From positions 2,767,898 through 2,831,897 of the forward strand of contig JAQFVV010006312.1 of the NCBI GenBank assembly GCA_028023455.1: a stretch of 64,000 nt of DNA, given 5' to 3'. Below are positions 48,597 through 62,039 of the stretch, one piece after another. Origin of the DNA: Epiperipatus broadwayi. Taxonomy: Eukaryota; Onychophora; Udeonychophora; Euonychophora; Peripatidae. How positions within the stretch are numbered: position 1 is the stretch's first letter; every line of letters begins with the position of its first letter. Position numbers and translations under genes: made by a program. Below the pieces are notes generated by a model. It did not search any database and was not told the DNA's origin. It saw nothing but the letters and a program-made list of their open reading frames with translations.

Positions 48597-51084
48597 TTAT
48601 TTTAACACTTTTTTAAATCTTTTTCATAGTTTTGCATATTTTAAAAGTCTATAGTGGCTATTAGAATTAAATTTTAAACTTTTTGTTTTAATAAATGAAC
48701 CATTAATCTTTATTCTATTGCAAGAAATTTCAAATTACTTTTTATATATAAATATATGTTTTCAAATGAAGTTCATTTATAAAAGTAAAATTTTAATTCT
48801 ACAAATATAGAATAAAAGAAATTAACTGAAATATGCAACTACAACAATTTCTTGCTGTTAAAGTATTTTCTGCAGCAATTGCCTATAAAATATTTAAAGA
48901 ATAAATTAAGCACAGGTTTAACTTTATTTCAAAATTGCAAATAAATTATTGTTAACCATCTTGCATGCTGATACTTTCCATTGTTCCATCTGGTTAGAGT
49001 TCTTGAAAATTCACTATCTCTCTGTTCATATAAAAATTTTATTTTATACTAAAATTCAATAAATTGGACTTGATTCCTTTTAATTTAATTTTATAAATGA
49101 ATATTTTAAAAAATCATATTAGATAATTTTAAATATTTAAAAACTGATCTGTAAATACTAAGAACTATAAAGATTACATAGATGTTTATGTTAATATTTT
49201 TCTGAAAACTTAATAATTTTTTTTATTTACATTTTTTTTACTGTGAACAAAAAAAGATAAATTTATAATAACTCTATCAAATTCTGTTTTAAAATCTTAT
49301 ATTTTTTTACAAAAAATTACAAGATTTTAAAAGATTTTAACACCAAGTCAATTTTGACAGGTAATGACATAATAGAGACTCATGTTTTTTCGTTTATATA
49401 ATGGTCAAGCTTATTTAGTTTTATTTCTAAAATAAAACATAAATATATAAATTTAAATTTTACCTGTGTATTTCTTTATAATAACAAACCATGAATGTGT
49501 AAAAATAATCAAACATACTTAATTAATAAGCATAAATAATATTTCATTATTCATTAAAATCTTTACTTAAAAACTAGACCAGAAGAATGCAAATGATTTC
49601 TTGGCATTTTTTTTTGTCAATGATGAAAGAAGTTTTTTGATCTTAGCTGCAGTCTGTAAGGTACTGTTTTTTTTTTTAAAAAATTCAGCATTATCACCAA
49701 TAAACTTATTACATTAAAATCTACATTTTTAAAACACCAATGATCATTATTACTTAGGATCGCACTAATACAACAATCTAAAGTTACAGAGAAACAATTC
49801 TTTTTCTGAGGAAACATTGAATATATTTCAATAAAAGTGAGGGTTCCAAGTTAAGATTACACAAAGAAATAAAATTTTGTTTTAAAATTTAAAATTTAAA
49901 TTATTAAAAAATGACAAAAAGAAACTGCTATGGCATTATTAAAGAGTTTTTTAAGCCAATTATAATTTTATTTTATTACAATTTTTCTTGTAACCTGTTC
50001 AGGCTCCAACTCCACCCTTTCATATTTGAAAAGATTCTATAAATAACTTCATCCATATTTCAACATTTATTTTTACAATTAAACCATTTTTATATCACAT
50101 AATGATAATATTTACATTATTTATTAGAAATATAATCTTTCAAATGATAGTCATTCTAAAAGTTAATATTTGAACATTTCAAAATATTAAAGTAAAGCCC
50201 TAAAATAATTATGGTGACAATAACATTTTTCTTACTGTATTGAGAGATTTGATTATTCATAAATGTTATACTTCTTGATTGAATTTTATTTGTAAAATAA
50301 GAATGAATTTTAATTGAAACCATTAAAATAATGAAAATATATGCTAAAAGTAAAAATTATACTTACCTATATATACAATTTTATAAATATTTTCTTTACT
50401 GGTGATTAAGACAGTCATTTTTGTTAGTCTGTGTAATTCTTAATTTTTTGGTTTAAAATAAATATTTTACCAATGAGTTATATAAATAAGTTTAAATATG
50501 AAAATAAATTATTGAAGATTATATTTTGTTTTTTCACAATATTAAATCAAAACAAACATTTGTAATTTGTCATGAGGCAATCTAAAAAATAATGAATTGT
50601 AGGATTGATTTGATATTCAAATGATGCCTTTGTTATTCTGTTTGCTAATTAAATTTTATATGAGGTCTGTACAATGCTGGAAGCATCAGATTTTTTTAAA
50701 CTAATAATTTTAATTAACGATTTTTATGTTATAATAATTGCTTTTACTAATATAGTATTATAAATAAGTGCAAAATGGTGATGAAAAGGCAAAGGGTGAT
50801 TGCTGTACTATTGTAACACCCAAAACAACAATGAATAAGCAATTTTGTAGCTTCTAGAAAACACTATGTTAAAACCAAAGACTTTTGAATAAAATCTGAG
50901 TGTAATTTATAAATAATATATTTCAGAAATATTTTGCTAAAATAATAAGTATAAATAAATGAGAAAATATATATGTTTTCATTTTCAAAAGCTAAATAAA
51001 AGAATGCTCAATTTCAAAAGTTCTCACAAGTGATCTTTGACCTAAGAACAATGTGACTAGCAATCAGTAGTAGTGTTAGTTTTT
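48597..51084. other. Unassigned AT-rich sequence
   Basis: No supportable gene or large repeat. Confidence 0.5.
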
Positions 51085-52555
51085 TAAGTTGTGATGTGAT
51101 GTGATGCACTGTGACTTCTTCTTAAACAGAGTCAGGAATCCCACAGCAGCTATGCTCAGAGAAACCTGTTAGCCACTTTACCTTCCTTTTCTAGTGTCCA
51201 CCCTAAGTTTTCCCATAATCTGCTCCATCCCATTTCCACAACATAATCTTTGTCAACTCCATGACCTTCATATCCAAATCCCCCTTATCTTTTCTCAAAC
51301 CTAGCATAAAAACCAATAACTCACTTTCTGTATAATCATGTGTTCATATTTAATCTTCCATAACTTCATTATTTATACCCTTTCTGCTTCTAAGCATTTA
51401 CATTGAAGTAACAGATGTCTAATATTTTCTATGCCTTCCTTACACAACTTACAGACTAAATCACCCATATTTTTCCATTTATGTGTATATTCCCTTGTTG
51501 CTAAAGATCCCATTCGAGCCTTAAACAATAAACTACTTTACTTACTATTATCATAAATTAACACACACCCAATGTTCTGTTTACTTCTATATATATTTAA
51601 ACTTGTTTTACTCTCCATACTAGTTCTCCATCTCTCCAATTCCCTATTCTTTATTAATGCATCTATTCTTCTATCCCACTCCTTACCACTATAACACTCA
51701 ACAATCCTCCTAACACAATCATCCCATTTTTTGTACAAGTATACTGCCATAATTTTTTTATCCAAATCTTCTGCATACCACATTACCTTTCTCACCCTGT
51801 CTTGTTGCCTGCCCTTTACTTGTAACCCAATTAAATAATTTTGGCTATTCTTTTATTATCCATAAACTGCAATCTACCAAACATTTTCAATTTGCTTTTT
51901 GCATCCCTCATATAAAAACTTGACCATCCCATTTCCCTTTGAATTGCCTCCTTTGCTGTCCACACCTCAGCATCTAATGCATGTCTTCCTACTTCCTTTT
52001 GTAATTTTTCTAAGCAATCTAATAACCCTTTACTAACACATAATGCATCATTGCCACATGTTAACCCTGCTACTGCCACTTCCTTCCATACAATTCTAGC
52101 TACATCATATTTATTATATGAAAACACTGTTAATTTCTTTATCAATCCCTTTCTTTTCTTTGCTTCATTTATCAATTTTTTCTCCCATTCATCCAAGCAA
52201 TTTTTTTATTACTCAAGATGATTCCCAAATAACTATATCTATTCACCACACTTAACTTTATATACCCCAATAAGAAATCTTTGTCTTCTCTTTCCCCAGT
52301 ATTCACCATCATTATATTTGATTTTTCTTTACTTAATTTAATCCCCATATCTTTACCCACCCTTGCACATGTCCTCAGCATAACTTCTATATCTTCTCTT
52401 CTTTCTGCATACAAAAAGACATCATCCACAAAAAAAGACCCGACAATGTATATACCCTCTTGCCACCTATTAATGGTATCTCTATCCCTCTTCCAAGAAT
52501 TTCTATTGCTCTCTCCATTTCACTCAAATACAACACAAATCTGGTGATTTTTTTG
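51085..52555 (-). pseudogene. Non-LTR retrotransposon, RT and C-terminal half (second clade)
   Basis: Read on the minus strand from 52555, palm residues lead to FFVDDVFLYAERREDIEVML (about 52435-52370, catalytic DD kept). LSKEKSNIMMVN and YSYLGIILS follow. The thumb continues after a frameshift, with LEKLQKEVGRHALDA and AIQREMGWSSFYMRDAKSKLKMFGRLQFM (51831-52196), then a further helical part (51538-51795). After another shift comes a C-terminal zinc motif of CxxC...H..C type (about 51480-51410). The 3' end shows short CATCA-type repeats near 51090-51110. The endonuclease part is absent (5' truncation). The clade differs from the RTE-like copies. Confidence 0.88.
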
Positions 52556-53556
52556 GAAAGCAATAAATCTATATTAGTTTAGTTTTAGTGTTTATCATAA
52601 AATAACATAAAACTGTCAAATGATCACAAAAATAGGGAAAGATAAATTAAAGACAAAATGAGTGAAGCATCAACAATATTATCACAATATCATAATGAAA
52701 ATTATGAAAGTTTTATTTTATGTTTGGCTTCTAAGTGGAAAACTGTCCATAAATCATTAAAATAATTGATATAATATTTAAATAATAAATGTAAGTTTTA
52801 TTATAAATGTTTATTAATGTGCTTAAATGTATAATATTTAAATGAATTTAATTATTGCTAATATGATTATAAATATTTTACAATTTCTATAATCTATTAC
52901 ATCATTAAAGAAAAAAATATTTATACAATGTATATATTGGTTAATTCTTTTGCTGTGCATTAGTGCTGTGACAGTTTTAATTATTTTCCCTGGCTTAAGA
53001 CTTCAACATTAATTTTAATATCAAACCATTATTATTGAACAGAATATAATTCTTTTGACTTCATTTGATAGATATTTTTTAGAAAGAAAGTCAATCCCAA
53101 TAAGTCATCTTTGACTTGTGTAAATATTTAAAAAATTACACCATAATCAAAACAATAAATGATTTTTATCATCAATGATAAGGAGGATCAGCTTCATTTC
53201 AGAAAAAAGACAAAATCTTTTTTATTTGATATTTGCCTTATAAATGTGAATGAATAAATAATATTATCTGATACATCTATCAAACTACTATTTAAAAGTT
53301 GAAAGCGTTAATAAGTTTACAGTATTGCAATATATTTTAACAGATTGCTAGGAATGATGTGTTAGCAAACTGATTTCTCCATAATTTGCTTTAATAATAT
53401 TACAATGAAAAATATAATATTCTATTTTTAAGAATAAAATATGTATAGAAATAAATAAATAATTTACATTCTTGATTTTTTATAAGTATTGCACAATTAT
53501 TGTAAAAAAATAACTATGTCCATTAATAAATGTTTCAAATGAATCAAGTTTTTAAT
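52556..53556. other. AT-rich sequence, nothing recognised
   Basis: No feature supported. Confidence 0.5.
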
Positions 53557-53629
53557 CATTAAAAATATTTTTTTTCATGTGTCATAATATCGGCTGGGAA
53601 GCGAACCCACTAACCATTAAAAATATTTT
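53557..53629 (-). mobile_element. 5'-truncated tRNA-derived SINE with TSD
   Basis: The 43-bp body (53572-53614) on the minus strand reads a B-box region (GTGGGTTCGCTTCCCAGCC) followed by GATATTATGACAC and an A-rich tail. It is flanked by perfect 15-bp duplications CATTAAAAATATTTT (53557-53571 and 53615-53629). The tail matches that of the SINE at 20438-20542 (GATG.TATGACAC), so both belong to one family. This copy lost the A box by 5' truncation. Confidence 0.82.
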
Positions 53630-56600
53630 CTTGATGTAATATCACAAAATTTAGGATTTCCAAGAAGATTAAAAAGCCTGGATAAAGACTTTAAAAAATG
53701 TTTTAAGTTACTACATTTTCAATTATCCTGACAGTATGGACTGTTTTTGGAATTAAACTATTAGAATTAAATATAGATGGTTTGAGACATAATTTTTTAA
53801 AATAGTGATTTCTCTCAATAGGTGATGAACTGAATTGTGTGATTTTTCATGCAAAGTTCTTTAAAAAAATTAAGAAAGTTAATTTAAAAGTTGTTTTTCT
53901 TTTCTTTTTAAAATTGTTTTTATTATATGATTTTAAAAAAGAAATATTGTGTTGTTTAAGAAAATTAAAAAATGAGATTGATATACAAGTAAAAAAAAAT
54001 AGTTATAAACATAAAACAAATCATGAAGACATTTCTAATAACAATTTCTAAATATAAAGTGATAACTAAATGCATACTCAAAGTTGAATCTAAGATGAAT
54101 AAGTAAATAAAATCCTGAAAAAAAAAAAGGGAATTTTTAAAAAAGTTAAATTTACCAATTAGGTGTTTTTATGAAAGTCTGTTGCAGTCAATTTTTTTTT
54201 ACAAACAAATAATTACATATGTTTATCATTTATATATTGATTTTTTTTAAATATGAGAGTCCAATTATGAAATTATAATGTGCTTAGATCTATCAAGTTC
54301 TATTCTCTCATATTTAGTAAACAACTACTGTCAAAGTAAAAGCAATATAAAGTTCAGTAATTTTGGACACTGATGTTTTAATAATAACATCATAAACTTA
54401 AACTTTTAAATACTAATCTATCCTTAATTTGAAAGTTTTAATTTTAATATCTTGTTCAGTTATAGTGGATTACGTTAATTTTTAAAATGATAAGAAATTT
54501 TTTGCCACTGAGTATTTGAATGAACAGAGAATCTTTGAAGGCATTTATTTTACAACATGGAATTTGTTTCTTTTTTTAATATTTTGATTATTGTTTACAT
54601 GTGTATATCTGTTGATAATTCAGGAAGAGAGATAAGTACTTATTTAGAGATCCCCCCCCCCCCCACGACTAAAAGAATTGATTGGTGACTTTAAATTTGT
54701 TAATAACATTGGTCTAGATCATCAGTTTCCATCAAAGATTATATAAACAGAATATAAATAAGTTTATCTTATTAATGAAAGATGTAAAATGAATAAATTA
54801 TTTTGCTCAGTAAAACACAAATAATGAGTTGTGTAAAAACAATTTTATGAATCAGCATTGTTTAAGAGATATGAAGATTGAAATAAATAAAAAAAACTAG
54901 ATAGATAAATAAAGAGAGCTAATTTTGGCTGGTTAGTTGAATTACCTATGATTAGCTTTCGAAAAATAATTACTAAACCTGATTGGAATTCAACTCCTAG
55001 TCATAATAAATGTATACACTTTCTCTGAAATTCTTGAATATTTGTGGTAATATCATTATGTAGCACTAAAATGAAAACATTTAACAATATAAACTTGTTT
55101 TATAAATTCAACCCTTAGAAAGAATTATAGAATATTTAATAGAAAGTTGATATTAACCTTTTTCCAACAAGTAAAAAATCTCATTGGTTTACATTACTCT
55201 CACTCATGTTGTATGTCCAAAGTCATTTGTGATAGAATTTGGAGGGACTCTGCATTAAGATTTTCATTATAATTTTATGTTAAATTGTTTTAATAAAATA
55301 ATAGTGAATTTATATTTTAGTTTTTATATTTGCTCATAAATGGTGAAAAAAATAAGCGATAGGAAGTTTTAAAGTCAGAAAGTAACTTTTATAAATCGAT
55401 GGTGCTTGTTTATGTGTTACCTTGTAAAGAAGAAAGTTTTGTTGTTTCTAAAAATAATTTTTTTGTTTCAAAATTACTTTAATTATTTAGAAAAATAAAT
55501 AAATATATAAAGTGTATTTAATGTTTTTTAATGATTTCTTCTATTAAAAGGATATAAACTTATATGATTAAAATCAAGAAAATAATATTTAGTTTAGCGA
55601 TGTAAAAAGGTAGTTTTTTTATATTTTTTTAAAATAAATTCATTGATTTTAATATTTTGTCATTATTTTAATTATAAACGATATTATTTTAATATTAATT
55701 CTGCATATAAAAAAAATTAAATGATTTAATGTCATCTTAGATTTGCTTATGTCTGATTATTCAGTAAAAAATAAAATCAGATTGCAAAAAAATATTGTAT
55801 CTATTGTAAAATATTCTATATTAAATATATATCTGTTTTAATACATATCAGTCAACACTTAGCAATTGCAATATAAGTGATAGTCAAAAAGCTCTATTTG
55901 GTGTTAAGGCAACTTCTTATTAACAATAAGGGTAGAACCCTACTTTTATTTATGGGTCAATATATTTATATAGATACTAAAGATTGCAGTTTGACCAGAG
56001 AAACTGAAATTATTGCTGTAAAGTAGTTTTCTTAAATTGTAAGTATAATAATGCCTAAGGTTTAAATGGGTTTATAAGTAATAATTGAATTCAGACAACA
56101 CTTAAGCAATTTCAATATAAATGACATTTAAGAACCTCAATCTGTTGTCAATGCAACCTTCTATTAACAGTATATATAACAAACAGAATGAAAGTATAGC
56201 AATGATATAAAAATCACCATCAATAAATAAATGAATATGACTATAGTAAATAAGCAAAGATTATTAGCAGCAGATCAAATGATCAAAAATAAGTAATAAG
56301 CAGAGTAAGAAACATAGCATCATCAGCAATAATCAACCATTCAAGAGTCAATTTTTATAACTAGATTTAAAAGAAGCATACTCTAAAAACTAATCATCAT
56401 CAAGATGAAGCCAAACATAAGATATATTATACAAGCAACCATCAATATTTCATCTGCGTGCACATACATAAGTGTTAAGCTAATTATAAATCAAAGGTAT
56501 GTCAAAAGAATTACTGTAACATTATATTAATAGAGATCATCATCAAATAACAATGTTCTAAACTATGGTACTACTATGTGTGTTTTGTCTGTCAATGAGC

Positions 56601-57069
56601 TAGTAATCATTATAGCATATAAATAAAGTGGATATACTTTAAAGGTGAATTTTATTATCTTAGTACCATCTAAATAATGCTAAGTTAAATTTTATAGATG
56701 GCCATAAAACACATTCTTTAATTTATACCAATATTTCAGAGTTAACTTTGGATTGCAATAACTTTAGTGACTGATCAAAAAAAATACAATACTTTAGCTA
56801 TGCTAATATTAAATGCCATCACTAATATAGATTAAAATAATGCTTAATAACTTTGTGGATTAGAATTAATAATAATAATGATAATAATAGTATGAAAGTA
56901 TGATAAAAACTTTATATTACAAATAATTTATGCAGATCTTAGCTATTTATAAATATCAGAAAATGTTTCAATTGAAAAAAAAAATAAAGGAATGAAATTA
57001 TAAGTGATTTACATTATATATACATATAACACTCAAATATAAGTATATTATCCATACTAAACTTAATGT
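53630..57069. other. Unassigned AT-rich sequence with minor repeats
   Basis: Contains a 13-base C run (54652-54664). A diverged local duplication of about 85 bp lies at 55852-55935 and 56093-56175 (AACACTTA.GCAATT.CAATATAA...GCAAC.TTCTATTAACA). No gene supported. Confidence 0.5.
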
Positions 57070-57950
57070 AATTCTAAAGGACTTAAATTCATACTTTTAA
57101 GCTCCCTACATCTATCCAATATACATTATACAACTGTTACACATGACCACATACATATGAAAAAAATAAATGATCTCCAATATATGTATTTTGTGCTCAA
57201 TGATCACTCTCAGTTGGTCCAAATAATCATCTCACGCACATATAAACAATTAATGCTCAGTTTATATTAAGATAGAAAATCTTCAAATTTTAATGGGAAA
57301 GCTACAATATTCCCCACCCTCCAACTCTTCAGCCATTCATATGATTGATCATCTGATGATGGAACACTCAAAGCCCTTATTGATGCCAATATTATTTCTC
57401 ATATCCATGTTGACTTTAAGTCATTCTGACATCTCACACATGGCACCTTAATATGTCCATTTAAATATACAGAATAAGGATGGGCAGAATACAGTAAGAA
57501 ATATATTTAAATATATATTCATCCTATATTCTGACAATGCCTCAACTGCACACTTAAATGGACATATTATGGTCCTACATGTGAGGGATTGGAATAACTT
57601 AAATTCAATATGGGTATGACAATAAGATTGGCATTAACAAGAGCTTTGAATGTTCCATTATCAGATTTTTAGTGATATGGATGGCTAAAGAGTTGGAGGG
57701 TGGAAAATATTGAAGCTTGTCCATTAAAGTTTGAAGATGTACTATCTTTATATAAACTGAGTATTGATTGTATATGTGTATGAGAGATGATGATCTGGGA
57801 CAACTGATGATTCCTGATTCAGAACAGAATATGTAGATTGGAGATCATTTATTTTTTTCACATATATTGACTCATGTGTTCCAGTTGTTTAATATGGAGT
57901 CCATAGCTATAGAGAGCTTAATAAGTCTGGGTTCAAGTTCTTTATTATAT
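57070..57950. mobile_element. Long foldback (palindromic) element
   Basis: The two halves are reverse complements, diverged but continuous, centred at about 57508 with no spacer (ATATATTTAAATATAT). Paired blocks include AAATGATCTCCAAT (57168) with ATTGGAGATCATTT (57837). Others are CACCCTCCAACTCTT (57317) with the reverse at about 57690, and ATATGTCCATTTAA (57452) with the reverse at about 57556. Arms are about 435 bp and non-coding. Related sequence occurs at 62040-62845. Confidence 0.8.
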
Positions 57951-58062
57951 ATAAGTGTAAATAACTGTGCAAGTAGGGTTATATAAAATGTTTCAAAGCC
58001 AATAAATACTATTCTGTTTCAATACAATGCACATTATTAAATATTAAGCATATGTTGTCATG

Positions 58063-58110
<48 letters not shown>

Positions 58111-58632
58111 GTCGGTTACAATATATATAGTTTAACATAAAATATTTTAATTATTAATTATTTTAACTTTTAAACCAAATTATTTTTTCAATCTAACTAT
58201 GTAAATGTGTTTAAAATCAATGCCACTAATCAGTAATTGCATTATATTTTTACTGTAAAACAATGTTCTTTGTAAATGACATAACAAAATTCAAATACAA
58301 CATAATTTTTTTATTTTCTAGAGGCTTTTTCACAGGTCAGTCAATTGTCAAAACAATTTAGTACAGTATAAAATAATTAAATATTTGTGTCTTTAGTATT
58401 AAACAGAAATAGACTTTCATCAAACACAAGTTAATATTTGAAATATTATATCAATAATAATATATATGTTACTCACGATTCAATTCCTTTCATGTGAGTT
58501 TTAAAAATATGTGCTTTGTTATATATAAATCACATAGCATTGGAAATTAAGATTAGGGTGCTGGCTTATATATATTCCAGGTGTGACATGACTTGGATAG
58601 CATTTATATGAAGCAAATGCACTGATACTCAC
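57951..58632. other. AT-rich sequence with (CA)n(TA)n
   Basis: A compound (CA)n(TA)n microsatellite lies at about 58063-58108. Nothing else is recognised. Confidence 0.6.
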
Positions 58633-58681
58633 CTTTGGTCAGCTTCAGTAATTTCCAAAATTCAGAAGCATCAAGAATAGT
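58633..58681 (-). other. Candidate 49-bp exon with consensus splice sites
   Basis: On the minus strand, TACTAG / ACTATT... is preceded by a pyrimidine stretch. The 49-bp segment is open (16 codons plus one base, TILDASEFWKLLKLTK) and ends CCAAAG / GTGAGTA, a near-perfect donor. The surroundings are slightly richer in G and C than the rest. It could be a microexon of a host gene whose other exons lie outside, or chance. Confidence 0.2.
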
Positions 58682-61189
58682 CTAGTACACACATATTAGG
58701 CTTGATGTCATGAAAAAGAAATTCTGATTTACTACTTCAGAAGTTCAAACTTGGCCAACATGGTGATTAGTGGCAACAGCCTTCCTTCAAAGTTGATTTT
58801 TTTTTACCAAAATATGTGCCATTTAATATGAACCCACAATTTATAGTAGATATGATAGATTTTATAAACATAAGGATTAACTTTTTTTTTTCTTGATATA
58901 AAATTAAAATAATAACAAAATTACCATTATTCGTCTTTGAATTTACATTCATCAAAGCAAAAGTAAACATTTTTAAATGTGTTTAAACATTTCTTATTCT
59001 ATAGAATTCACTCTATAATTAATATTATCTCTTATGCATTTTAACATTTTGCCACAAGTCTCTAATAGCAACTTGAGTTAACAGTTCAACATTTTAATTT
59101 TAGTATTAATTTTTAATATTGTGAATCAATAAATTGTTCTTGATTTCTTAGAAAGATAAAAGACAAATGAAAACATTCTAAAAAAACAAATTTAAATTTT
59201 CCAAACCTAAAAAAAATAAAGTTAATTCTTATTTGCTGATTATCGTAATGCTATTGAAAAAAGTAAATTAATAAAATCATTGTTAAATGAATTTTATTTT
59301 TTAAACATAAACAAATGATTATGAAATCATCATAATGCTATAAAATTTTATTCTCCAACTTAAAAATTGCATTTACATTTAATAATTTATCACAAAATAA
59401 CAGTAATATGGTGTTTGACCAAAAATCTAAGTATAAATATGAATATACTTTTTAAAGAAATTATTATACAAATATTTTATAAAAATAATCACAAATATTT
59501 AAATATTTATAAAATTAAGTAAGGATTGTTGCTCATCAACTAATAGCAATCAAAGGAAGGTTTACAATGTTTATTTTGCTTCATCTATAGTTTTACCTAT
59601 GTATTACTCTCTAGATTATTAGTATCTTCAGATTTTTTTGAATAAATAGATCATTATTTTATTTTCAATTTTTATCAACAAATGAATATAAAACTAGCAT
59701 AATAATGTTAATAATACAATGGCTATAATCATAATGATATAAAATTTCAAATGCTTAATTTTTGTATATATTTTTTTAATTAACAGTATGTCTCTATTTT
59801 GAAAATAAAAAAAAACAAATTAGTTTGAATTTAGCTCACATAGTTTAAAGTTATATGCTCTTTTTTGGATTGGCCGTATGTCAGATTACTTGTAATCATA
59901 AATGGAAGTAAATTTTCTTCATCTTTTGTACATTATTACTATTTTTCTACACTTTTAGACAAATAAATTATACAATATATTATACATATATTATATAACA
60001 GCAATAATTGTATGTATATATAATACATAAAAGCTATTTTGGTAAATATTGATATTTGCCATTTTTAATGTGTTGGAACTATTTTATAATTATAATCTAT
60101 GATTTATACATAGCAATGAATACAATATTTATTGTAAACAATAATATACACATAAATTTATTTCATTATAATATCTGGATCTAAGAAAGCAATCAATTGA
60201 TTCCAGTTGGAAGCTAATTTAAACAAAAAAAACAAAAACATTATTTCTCCATTTTGTGATTTTATGGATATACATTTTTTTAAACAAATATTTTAAGAGT
60301 TAATGTAAAATTTCTTATAATAAAAAAGTCAAATTTGCAACAATAATTATATAAACCAAATATTTTTCTTAGGAATAGTATGTGATACTTCTTGTATCAT
60401 ATCGTCAAGCCAATGACAATATTCTCTATTCATTAGAAGTATTGGAATTAAACAAACTTTAATATTAGTGAAAGGCTTCATCCAATATCTAAGAATTTTT
60501 CTTTGCTTTTCTGCTGTACTACTTTAAATATGAACTCTTTTGTTTAAACATATATCATCATCATTAGTAAATGCTTATAAATCAAATATTTAATAATCAA
60601 ATCACCATACAACTTTTAGCATATCATTTATAGGTTTTTTATTCTTTATAATTTTATATAATAATTACAGGAACCTGATTTTGAGGTGTGAAGCTATATT
60701 TTCTTATGAAGTTACCATTGCAGTTTCTATTACTATGTGATTATCCATATAGAAATAATTACAGATGGCTTAACTATCATCACATATCAAACATATGGCA
60801 AGTTTTATATCTGAAAGATCAAGATACAAAATAGTATTTCTACTCAGTTGTTTGATAAATCTTAATTGAAATATAAAGGGAATTTACTTGAAGGCAATAT
60901 GAATGTGCTCATGAATTTATTTCTTTATAGATATTTAACATCATGAGAGAAAAGGCTAAATTATCTTTCTTGATTTTAGAAGTTGTAAAATCATAAGCCA
61001 AGTCAATAGTTGATGGATAAAGACATAAGGTATTAAGAATCCCTTGATCGCTAACTATGATAAACATTCAGTGGTGACCTTTTGTTTAACTACATACAAT
61101 TTCTGATCATTTTTTAAGCAAGGAAATCATGTGTAATATTAGATGGGATACTGCTGGGCTGTGAAAATAAAAGAAAAAATTGAAATAAT
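58682..61189. other. Unassigned AT-rich sequence
   Basis: No supportable gene. Confidence 0.5.
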
Positions 61190-61199
61190 AATTGATTTG

Positions 61200-61760
61200 A
61201 AAAGTGAAGGCATATAATGAACTACAAAGCTATTGTTATTGACAGCACAAGTGGATTAAGGTTCATAATAAATAAAAAGTGGAAGAACAGTTAGTCAGTG
61301 GGTATAGATCATACATTAGACAGAATCTCAAAATATTCAACTCCCCAATAAGTTCTAGTTGTGATGGAGAATTAAAGGACTTTTATATAGATATATAAAA
61401 TGTTTTTGTTGCTAGTAAACAAAATTTTAAAATAGTCATGGGAGACATTAATGCTAAAATTGAAAAATTATTAAAATATTAAAGTGCTTTTGGTATTTTT
61501 AGTTATGGTGACAGAAAAGTGATAGGACATAGATTTGTGCAATTTTTCAAAATAAAATAACCATACATTATGATTTTTTATATAAAAAAATACTAAACAG
61601 AAATAAATAAGATAAACAATATACATTTTTATTCTTCAGACAATCTTCACTAAATTTTAATCAGAGCTTGATAATTATTTAAAAATATTAACAGAATTAG
61701 AAAATAAGTAATATATGATTGTGATAAAAAAACCTGATACTTTAATAAGAATTATAAAAT
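61200..61760 (+). pseudogene. RTE-like element: endonuclease domain remnant
   Basis: Broken frames on the plus strand match the AP-like endonuclease of RTE-type elements in order. GLRFIINKKWKNS (about 61255) is followed by TLDRISK and DGELKDFYIDI (about 61360). FKIVMGDINAKI (about 61428-61461) carries the GDxNA signature, and GIFSYGDRKVIGHRFVQFF (about 61492-61548) follows. The enzyme would nick DNA to prime reverse transcription. Stops and shifts make this copy inactive. Confidence 0.65.
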
Positions 61761-62039
61761 ATATATATATATATATTATACTAAAAGCAACATCATACTA
61801 ATAAATTTTAGTTGAGATAAGGCAATAAATGAAAAAACATAAATAGATTTTAAATGATCTATTTAAATATCTATTAAAACTTGAATATCTAGAGTTTTGC
61901 AATTGACTGTCTATTAATAACTTGAAGAAAGATAACTGGTACAAAAAATCAAGAATTCACCATTAAATTATCAATTAAGACTGGATAATATATAAAAAAA
62001 CAGAAAAAAAAAACAGGAATAGATTTAAAAAATTGTCCA

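Noticed and set aside
53839-54051. Lysine/phenylalanine-rich 70-codon frame
   Set aside because: Low-complexity AT-driven composition without domain features.
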